Origin: an uncultured Bacteroidota bacterium | GTDB taxonomy: Bacteria > Bacteroidota > Bacteroidia > Chitinophagales > Chitinophagaceae | NCBI GenBank assembly: GCA_937928385.1 | Contig: CALEZD010000038.1 | Coordinates: 1 to 37,574 of the forward strand | Direction of reading: 5' to 3' | Length of the DNA: 37,574 nt | Shown: positions 31,484 to 37,574 of the stretch, one piece after another | Layout of the letters: each line of letters opens with the position of its first letter | Numbering within the stretch: the first letter of the stretch is position 1 | The notes under the pieces: model-generated | Seen by the model: the letters and a program-made list of their open reading frames with translations, nothing else | Database searches by the model: none | Told to the model about the DNA's origin: nothing | Made by a program: the position numbers and the translations under genes

Positions 31484-32608
31484 CTATTCGTCGCCCAATT
31501 GTTGCAGCACCTGTTGCGCCTGCGACTTCTTTACAGAGTTCTCATTTACCAGGCTGTTGAGCAATGTACGGGCCTGCATTTTTTCACCCAGTTCTATATG
31601 GCAACGCGCGGCCATATAAGTAGCGGCGTCCCTCCTGTTAGAGCGGGTATCGCCCATTTCATCCTGGTACACCTTCAGCGCCCTTCGGTATTTGCCTTTA
31701 TTAAACAAATCGTCTGCTTTTTCCAGACCGGTGCGTGCGGGTTCAACAACTTTCTTTACTATCGCTTCTTCCGCCTTATCTTCATCAGCCGCTACCACCG
31801 GCGCTGTTGTCGCAGGCACAGGGGCTGTATAGCTATTGCCCATACGAGGCAATGCATCGGCAGATGATTGCCTGGATGCGGTAGGTATTGGTTTTATTTC
31901 TTCTGTTGTTTTTTTTGTTACTAAAGATGTAGCTGCCCCAGCCAGTTTTGCATCCACAGCTTTTTTATCTGCTTCTTTCCTGGCAGCGGCGTCTTTTGCT
32001 TCTTTAGTTGTTACCTCAGTTGTAGCTGCTAACAGGGGTTGTTCTTCCTGTGTCATTTCATCGGTTGCAGGCATTGTATCAACTATAGTCATGGCATTGC
32101 TATCCGCCGCGGGTTGATATGCTATTACAGGTTCAGCCTGTTGTTCCGGCACAGTGGTTTGCTGCGCCAGTTGGTCATTATCCTGCGGAAAAATATTATC
32201 GCGCATAAACCACAAGACAGCTACCATAGCCAGCAGGCTGGCTGCCAATGCCATAGGCTTCCATATCTTACGTACTGTCGCCGGTTTATCATTTTCAGGA
32301 GCTGTAGAATACGAGCCGGCTTTTAATACAGGCGGCGTGTTTTTAGGGGCAACAATTTCCTGGGTAGTTACGCCAAAATGTTTGGCTATAAAACCTGCAT
32401 CCAGCTTTTCCATAGCACTAATGGCTACAGGGGTCTTATATTCAGTCAGTCCTTCCACAGCTTCCCTGCAAAAAGGGCAACTGAGCAAATGTACTTCCAC
32501 AGCATGGGCCTCTTCGTGCACCATTTTGCCCGTCACATAGCCCTTCACCTGCCTGGCCGTCAGGCAAGCACTCTCTTCAAAGATATGTTTCAGTTGGTCT
32601 TTACTCAT
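31484..32608 (-). CDS. Anti-sigma factor with C-terminal TPR-like region
   Basis: This 374-residue protein has an N-terminal zinc-binding anti-sigma motif (His40-x3-Cys44-x2-Cys47 in VHLLSCPFC), one membrane helix at about 117-136, a low-complexity Ala/Glu/Thr/Lys linker (residues 150-290) and a C-terminal TPR-like part (ADDLFNKGKYRRALKVYQDE, YMAARCHIELGEKMQARTLL). The N-terminal part should hold the ECF sigma factor in the cytoplasm, while the linker and TPR part lie in the periplasm and may sense a signal there. Its start overlaps the stop of the sigma gene by four bases (ATGA), so translation is coupled. Other Bacteroidota anti-sigma factors usually lack a TPR tail. Confidence 0.85.
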   Translation of the reverse strand: MSKDQLKHIFEESACLTARQVKGYVTGKMVHEEAHAVEVHLLSCPFCREAVEGLTEYKTPVAISAMEKLDAGFIAKHFGVTTQEIVAPKNTPPVLKAGSYSTAPENDKPATVRKIWKPMALAASLLAMVAVLWFMRDNIFPQDNDQLAQQTTVPEQQAEPVIAYQPAADSNAMTIVDTMPATDEMTQEEQPLLAATTEVTTKEAKDAAARKEADKKAVDAKLAGAATSLVTKKTTEEIKPIPTASRQSSADALPRMGNSYTAPVPATTAPVVAADEDKAEEAIVKKVVEPARTGLEKADDLFNKGKYRRALKVYQDEMGDTRSNRRDAATYMAARCHIELGEKMQARTLLNSLVNENSVKKSQAQQVLQQLGDE

Positions 32609-33171
32609 GACTTTTCTTCCAGCAGTCCCGCTAATCTTATTTTGAGGTTCCTTTTGCCGTTCTGGATGGCGCTCTTTACTGTGTTCAGGTCATAATTGGC
32701 CTGGCGCGCTACTTCTGCATAGCTCATCTTTTGCAGGTAGAAGTAACGGATACACACCCGCTGTTCTTTACTCAGTTCCTGTATTGCTGCTTCCAGTTCG
32801 TTCAAAAAATGCTCCTCCTTTATCTTCTGATGCCATTCGTCCTCAAATTCCATATTATCAGCCAGGTTTTCTGCCGAAACCACAGGCTCTTCTTTTCTTA
32901 ATAACATATAACAGTGGTTGCGTGCCACTTTATATAACCAGGCTTTGAAATGTGTTATCTCAAACTTCTTAAGGTCTTCCAGGAGTTTGATGAAGATTTG
33001 CTGGGTGGCATCTTTGGCGGCCTCTGTTTCTTTCAGGTACTTGAGGCATACACCGTATACCAGGTGTGAATACCGCTCGAATAGGGCGGCAAAAGCCTGG
33101 TGCTCGTTACGCTCAGCGTAACGGGACACCAGCTCCTCATCAGTTATTTTTCTGTAGTCCTGGGCTGCCAA
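32605..33171 (-). CDS. ECF-type RNA polymerase sigma factor
   Basis: This 188-residue protein has the two sigma regions of the extracytoplasmic function group. Region 2 (about residues 20-95; FAALFERYSHLVYGVCLKYL, AKDATQQIFIKLLEDL, FKAWLYKVARNHCYMLLR) binds the -10 DNA and core polymerase; region 4 (about 128-185; LSKEQRVCIRYFYLQKMSYAEVARQANYDLNTVKSAIQNGKRNL) is the -35-binding helix-turn-helix. Region 3 is absent, as usual. The next gene is its probable anti-sigma factor. Its targets are not visible, but the HmuY-like surface gene lies just downstream on the same strand. Confidence 0.93.
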   Translation of the reverse strand: MAAQDYRKITDEELVSRYAERNEHQAFAALFERYSHLVYGVCLKYLKETEAAKDATQQIFIKLLEDLKKFEITHFKAWLYKVARNHCYMLLRKEEPVVSAENLADNMEFEDEWHQKIKEEHFLNELEAAIQELSKEQRVCIRYFYLQKMSYAEVARQANYDLNTVKSAIQNGKRNLKIRLAGLLEEKS

Positions 33172-33303
33172 ACTATTTAAATCTGTGTATTAACGTGAAT
33201 AAAGATAATAGATTAGATATTAATTTGCGATAAACAAAATGTGATTAATATGCTAACGGCAGAAGGTATATAATAAAGCCTATGTTTTTAATGCCTGAAC
33301 TGC

Positions 33304-33311
33304 TATATTTG
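33304..33311 (+). promoter_or_regulatory. Candidate -7 element of the pyrophosphatase gene
   Basis: TATATTTG followed by C fits the Bacteroidota -7 consensus and lies 29 bases before the ATG. A -33 TTG is not present at the usual distance. Confidence 0.5.
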
Positions 33312-33340
33312 CACCCTTAATTTAAATAACATCATTATAT

Positions 33341-35545
33341 ATGGAAATGTTTTACCTCGTTCCGTGCTTTGGCCTGCTGGCTTTGTTGTTTACGGTAATG
33401 AAAAGCTCATGGGTGAGCAAACAGGATGCCGGCACCGACCGTATGAAGGAAATAGCCAAACACATAGCAGATGGCGCTATGGCCTTCCTGAAAGCTGAGT
33501 ACAAAATCATGAGTTATTTCGTAGTTATTGCAGCTATTCTGCTGGCCATTATGGGCAGCCAGAATGACAATTCAAGCTGGATAATTGCTATAGCTTTTAT
33601 TATTGGCGCATGTTTCAGCGCTATCGCTGGTTTTATTGGTATGCGTATAGCCACCAAGGCCAATGTACGTACAGCACATGCTGCGCGCAGCAGCCTCAGC
33701 AAGGCTCTGAATGTATCTTTTACAGGCGGTGCGGTCATGGGTATGGGTGTTGCCGGCCTGGCAGTACTCGGCCTGGGTAGTTTGTTTATTATACTTAAAA
33801 TGATATTCGCTCCTGAAGCTGCGATAGACAGCCTGGAAATGGAACGTACTATCGAAGTACTTACAGGTTTCTCGCTGGGTGCTGAAAGTATCGCACTTTT
33901 CGCCCGTGTGGGTGGTGGTATTTATACCAAAGCTGCCGACGTAGGCGCTGACCTGGTAGGTAAAGTAGAAGCGGGTATACCTGAAGACGACCCCCGCAAC
34001 CCCGCTACTATTGCCGATAACGTGGGTGACAACGTGGGTGACGTAGCCGGTATGGGTGCCGACCTGTTCGGTTCTTATGTAGCTACTGTACTGGCCACAA
34101 TGGTATTGGGCCGTGAAACTGCAACTATAGCAGGCATTACCGAAAAATTTAGTGGTTTCGGACCGATACTGTTGCCTATGCTTATAGCAGGTATTGGTAT
34201 AGTATTTTCTATCATCGGTACGTTTTTCGTACGAATTTCGGATAGCGTGGGTGTAAGCACCAATGCAGTGCAAAAAGCATTGAATATGGGTAACTGGGGC
34301 TCAATGGTACTGACAGCCATTGCTGCCTATTTCCTCACTATGTACATTCTGCCTGAGCAAATGATACTAAGGGAGCACGTATTTACTAACACGGAAGTAT
34401 TTGGCGCTATAATTATTGGCTTAGTGGTTGGCGCTTTAATGAGTATCATTACTGAATACTATACAGCAATGGGCAAAAAACCTGTATTGAGCATCATACG
34501 CCAGTCGGGTACAGGCCATGCTACCAACGTTATTGGTGGCCTGGCAGTGGGTATGGAAAGTACTTTCTTACCGATATTGGTATTGGCAGGTGGTATATGG
34601 GGCTCTTTTGCTATGGCGGGCTTATATGGTGTGGCTATTGCCGCAGCGGGTATGATGGCTACAACGGCTATGCAATTAGCTATAGATGCCTTTGGCCCTA
34701 TAGCCGATAACGCGGGTGGTATTGCCGAAATGAGTGAACTCCCCAAAGAAGTACGTGAAAAGACAGATACACTGGATGCAGTGGGTAACACTACAGCAGC
34801 CACAGGTAAAGGCTTTGCTATTGCTTCTGCCGCATTGACCGCATTAGCGCTGTTTGCCGCCTATGTGGGTGTTGCAGGCATTGATGGTATTGATATCTAC
34901 CACGCTGACGTACTGGCTATGTTGTTCGTTGGTGGTATGATTCCTTTTATCTTCTCGTCGCTGGCTATACGGGCTGTAGGTGAGGCTGCTATGGCTATGG
35001 TGGCAGAGGTTCGCCGCCAGTTCCGCGAAATTCCGGGCATTATGGAAGGTACAGGCCAGCCAGAGTATGATAAATGCGTGGCCATATCTACAGATGCTTC
35101 TATAAAGAAAATGATATTGCCGGGTGCCATTACTATTATCGCCCCTATACTGGTAGGCTTCCTGGTAGGCCCCGAAGCATTAGGTGGTATGCTGGCTGGT
35201 GCTACGGTAAGTGGTGTACTGATGGGTATGTTCCAGAACAACGCCGGTGGCGCCTGGGACAATGCCAAGAAGTCTTTTGAAAAAGGAGTGGATATCAATG
35301 GAGAAATGCACTACAAAGGCTCTGACGCACACAAAGCATCTGTAACAGGTGATACAGTGGGCGACCCCTTCAAGGACACTTCAGGCCCTTCTATGAACAT
35401 CCTGATCAAACTGATGTCTATTGTAGCACTGGTAATAGCACCTACCCTGGCCAGTATGAATGGTACGGGACATACTGCTAAAACCCCTGTAAAACAGGAA
35501 GTTAAAATGACTGATAATAAAGTAGCCACCATAGAGGTGAAATAA
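33341..35545 (+). CDS. hppA: Membrane-bound ion-pumping pyrophosphatase
   Basis: This 734-residue inner-membrane enzyme hydrolyses pyrophosphate and pumps H+ or Na+. The catalytic block DDPRNPATIADNVGDNVGDVAGMGADLFGSY is present (near residues 220-250), as is the DNAGGIAEMSELP block and the C-terminal NNAGGAWDNAKK. The segment GNTTAATGKG carries Ala where K+-independent enzymes have Lys, so it should need K+. About 16 helices are expected. Whether it pumps H+ or Na+ depends on a Glu in helix 6 that I cannot place reliably. The last 25 residues form a polar tail (KTPVKQEVKMTDNK) beyond the usual end. Upstream a -7 element and downstream a strong terminator make this a single-gene unit. Confidence 0.95.
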   Translation: MEMFYLVPCFGLLALLFTVMKSSWVSKQDAGTDRMKEIAKHIADGAMAFLKAEYKIMSYFVVIAAILLAIMGSQNDNSSWIIAIAFIIGACFSAIAGFIGMRIATKANVRTAHAARSSLSKALNVSFTGGAVMGMGVAGLAVLGLGSLFIILKMIFAPEAAIDSLEMERTIEVLTGFSLGAESIALFARVGGGIYTKAADVGADLVGKVEAGIPEDDPRNPATIADNVGDNVGDVAGMGADLFGSYVATVLATMVLGRETATIAGITEKFSGFGPILLPMLIAGIGIVFSIIGTFFVRISDSVGVSTNAVQKALNMGNWGSMVLTAIAAYFLTMYILPEQMILREHVFTNTEVFGAIIIGLVVGALMSIITEYYTAMGKKPVLSIIRQSGTGHATNVIGGLAVGMESTFLPILVLAGGIWGSFAMAGLYGVAIAAAGMMATTAMQLAIDAFGPIADNAGGIAEMSELPKEVREKTDTLDAVGNTTAATGKGFAIASAALTALALFAAYVGVAGIDGIDIYHADVLAMLFVGGMIPFIFSSLAIRAVGEAAMAMVAEVRRQFREIPGIMEGTGQPEYDKCVAISTDASIKKMILPGAITIIAPILVGFLVGPEALGGMLAGATVSGVLMGMFQNNAGGAWDNAKKSFEKGVDINGEMHYKGSDAHKASVTGDTVGDPFKDTSGPSMNILIKLMSIVALVIAPTLASMNGTGHTAKTPVKQEVKMTDNKVATIEVK

Positions 35546-35563
35546 TAATATCAAGGTTTCTAT

Positions 35564-35592
35564 AAAAAACCGCCCAATTGGGCGGTTTTTTT
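35564..35592 (+). terminator. Rho-independent terminator after hppA
   Basis: CCGCCC-AATT-GGGCGG is flanked by A's on the left and T's on the right, so the full stem reaches 12 bp. It can act in both directions. Confidence 0.92.
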
Positions 35593-35665
35593 ATGGGGTT
35601 TACTAACATACTATATCCCCCCTGCGTCATAAGCATAACAAAACGATTGAAAATCTCTTAAAACA

Positions 35666-37507
35666 ATGAATATTATGAGAAATCTACTACTTTTTATGCT
35701 CGCAGCATTATTGGCAGTACCGGGCTTCGCACAGCTCAACTGCAATAACGTCAGCTCTGCCATCAGCCTCAGCGCCAGTGGTGCAGTGGTGACGCTCACC
35801 AACAGCAGTGTCCCAACCTCTACCACAAATATCTATACATATTATAACATCCACTGGGGAGACAATACAACCTCGTTTACCAGTAACAATAATAATGTCA
35901 CTCATACCTACAATACATCAGGCACCTACACGGTTACTATGTACACACAGGTACTCGACTCCATCAATAATATTCTCTGCCTGGATACAGCCAGTGCTAG
36001 TATCACCGTCACTGCTTCGCTCAACTGCAACAATGTAAATTCAAGTTTCAACGTGTATGTCAGCGGTGGTAACACAGGGGTATTGGCAAACTACAGCACA
36101 CCTGTGTCCGGGCCCAAACTATCTGTACAATACCTTATCAACTGGGGAGATGGCAGCGGACCTTTCAGCACAACGAGCAAAGCCAACCAAACCCATGTGT
36201 ACTCTTCAGGCGGCAATTATGTGGTGAAACTTCATGTTATCGCCCACGATTCCAACAACAATATCACCTGTGTTGACTCCTCCACAAAAAATCTGATTGT
36301 CAACGGTGGTGGCAGCCTTAATTGCAATACTGTAAATGCAGCTTTCAACAAAACTGTAAACGGGCATACCGCAACTATTATCAACAACAGCACGCCTAAC
36401 CCCGGTTCAGGTATCACGGCATCTTACAAATTCTATTGGGGTGATGGTAGTTCTACTACCAAAAGCAATAAAACCAACACTAACCACACTTATTCTGCTA
36501 ATGGCACCTATACCGTAAAACTGGTGGCTACCTATACAGCAGGCACTACAACTTGTATTGACAGCACTTCAGACAGTGTGAATATCAACGTAACACCGCC
36601 GAACGTCATATCCGGTGTTATTTGGGTAGACTCAACCAGCAACCTCGACTCATACAAAGTATGGCTGATTACATATGATTCTGCAACAAATATTTTGTCA
36701 GCAGTAGACTCAGTAACTATAGCCACCATGGCCGGTAGCGGGTCTTACGCCTTCAGCAACAAAGCAGCAGGTAGCTACCGCACTAAAGCAGCGCGTAAAG
36801 GCGGGCCTACTTCAGGCACAGGACACGTCCCTACTTATCACGATTCTTCCCTGCTGTGGAGCAACGCCCAGGTTATAAGCCATTCAGGCGGGAGCAGCAC
36901 AGGCAAACATATATACATGCGCACAGGTACACTCACCAGTGGCCCCGGCTTTGTAGGTGGTAATGTTAGCCAGGGTGCTAACAAGGGTACTGCTAACGGT
37001 ATAGAAGGCATGACTATCCTACTACTGGATGCCAACAATGAGCCTGTAGCATATGCTGTTACAGACGCTAATGGCGATTATAGCTTCAGCAACCTGCCTG
37101 TAGGTGCTTATAAGGTGCATCCTGAAAATATCAACTATAACACTACTGCCGCCGGCCTCAACATCTCTCTTACACACTCTGCGCATATTGATATCAATTT
37201 CGAGCGCTCACTCAGTCAGAAAACAATTGTGCCGGTTGCATCAGGTATCAACAACATCAACAAGGCTACAACATTTACTGCCTACCCCAATCCTGCTACA
37301 GATGTCATCAATATCAACTGGAGCAACCTGTCTGACGATAAGGCTACTGTCAATATCACAGACATAAGCGGCAAGAAAGTATACAGCTCAGAAGTGAAAA
37401 TGGACGCAAATGCTGCTATTAATATCAGCAATATCCGCCCCGGTTTCTACTTCCTGAACGTACAAACAGTAGCAGGAAGTAGCATACAGAAGCTGCTGAT
37501 ACAATAA
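35666..37507 (+). CDS. Surface protein with three PKD repeats and T9SS sorting domain
   Basis: This 613-residue protein has a signal peptide (cleavage expected after GFAQ), then three PKD-like repeats at about residues 24-116, 119-213 and 218-310. Each repeat starts with LNCNxV, has WGD near its middle, has an HxYxxxGxYxV strand, and ends with a second Cys in a C(L/V/I)D motif: pairs Cys26/Cys105, Cys121/Cys202 and Cys220/Cys297. A further beta domain follows (about 420-520), with DANNEPVAYAVTDANGDYSF like a carboxypeptidase-regulatory or Cna-B fold. The C-terminal 80 residues are a T9SS type A sorting signal (TAYPNPATDVININW ... FYFLNVQ ... QKLLIQ). It is probably a surface adhesin or filament protein. 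A terminator follows. Confidence 0.88.
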   Translation: MNIMRNLLLFMLAALLAVPGFAQLNCNNVSSAISLSASGAVVTLTNSSVPTSTTNIYTYYNIHWGDNTTSFTSNNNNVTHTYNTSGTYTVTMYTQVLDSINNILCLDTASASITVTASLNCNNVNSSFNVYVSGGNTGVLANYSTPVSGPKLSVQYLINWGDGSGPFSTTSKANQTHVYSSGGNYVVKLHVIAHDSNNNITCVDSSTKNLIVNGGGSLNCNTVNAAFNKTVNGHTATIINNSTPNPGSGITASYKFYWGDGSSTTKSNKTNTNHTYSANGTYTVKLVATYTAGTTTCIDSTSDSVNINVTPPNVISGVIWVDSTSNLDSYKVWLITYDSATNILSAVDSVTIATMAGSGSYAFSNKAAGSYRTKAARKGGPTSGTGHVPTYHDSSLLWSNAQVISHSGGSSTGKHIYMRTGTLTSGPGFVGGNVSQGANKGTANGIEGMTILLLDANNEPVAYAVTDANGDYSFSNLPVGAYKVHPENINYNTTAAGLNISLTHSAHIDINFERSLSQKTIVPVASGINNINKATTFTAYPNPATDVININWSNLSDDKATVNITDISGKKVYSSEVKMDANAAINISNIRPGFYFLNVQTVAGSSIQKLLIQ

Positions 37508-37524
37508 TAGTTTGCTTTGTAATT

Positions 37525-37554
37525 AAAAACGCCCCTATATAGGGGCGTTTTTTT
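37525..37554 (+). terminator. Rho-independent terminator after the PKD protein gene
   Basis: ACGCCCC and GGGGCGT pair around a TATATA centre, with A's to the left and seven T's to the right. It ends the PKD gene. Confidence 0.9.
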
Positions 37555-37574
37555 AGCTTTTTCAGTAGTTATTC

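Noticed and set aside
33572..34273. Minus-strand frame of 233 codons opposite the pyrophosphatase
   Set aside because: It is antisense to the most conserved catalytic block and has the Cys/Tyr/Thr-rich look of a shadow frame.
1..37574. tRNA, rRNA, transposase, integrase, phage or plasmid genes
   Set aside because: I looked for cloverleaf-like segments, IS-type inverted ends, DDE or tyrosine recombinase motifs and replication proteins and saw none.

Overview
The window looks like chromosomal DNA of a member of the Bacteroidota, most likely in or near the Chitinophagaceae. Supporting signs are two secreted proteins with type IX secretion (T9SS) C-terminal sorting domains, a BT_3928-type DoxX protein, a DUF1599 protein beside folP, a HmuY-like protein, an ECF sigma/anti-sigma pair, a SWIM-SNF2 protein, and several TAnnTTTG promoter elements with few Shine-Dalgarno sites. 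The assignment rests on family knowledge; no rRNA or tRNA gene is present to confirm it.

Layout. 1-2.6 kb: etfB-etfA and a small exported protein. 2.6-7 kb, minus strand: a GtrA-like membrane protein, a BtrH-like protein with a small partner, a lipoprotein cytochrome c, an AraC-type regulator and a hemerythrin-like protein. 7-9.8 kb: a periplasmic SurA/PpiC-type isomerase and an exported TPR protein. 9.9-14.1 kb, plus strand: a small exported protein, a SulP transporter, pfkA, and an exo/endonuclease-phosphatase lipoprotein overlapping pfkA. 14.1-17.9 kb: a large SWIM-SNF2 ATPase. 17.9-21.5 kb: a phosphate module (OprO/P-like porin, DUF47/PhoU-like protein, PiT permease). 21.7-25.4 kb: an OppB/DppB-type permease, a DoxX protein and DUF1599, divergent from folP. 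25.4-28.2 kb: an AT-rich accessory island of unrecognised small, mostly exported proteins, three copies of a twin-hairpin repeat, and a gene-free array of a second repeat family. 28.2-37.5 kb: an alpha-carbonic anhydrase lipoprotein, two small membrane proteins, a HmuY-like T9SS protein, an ECF sigma/anti-sigma pair, a membrane pyrophosphatase and a PKD-repeat T9SS surface protein.

How genes work together. Porin, DUF47 and PiT form an outer- to inner-membrane route for phosphate. EtfB and EtfA form one heterodimer. PfkA and the membrane pyrophosphatase sit in central energy metabolism. The sigma and anti-sigma genes overlap by four bases and should be co-regulated.

Most notable: (1) the PiT permease carries an apparent PDZ domain between its two halves, predicted to lie in the periplasm; (2) a 13-unit degenerate octamer array runs up to the pfkA ribosome binding site, with smaller arrays of the same kind before two other genes; (3) two families of structured repeats crowd the 25.9-28.2 kb island; (4) a well-formed promoter divergent from the phosphate porin has no recognisable gene behind it. 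No CRISPR array, transposase, integrase or phage gene was seen.
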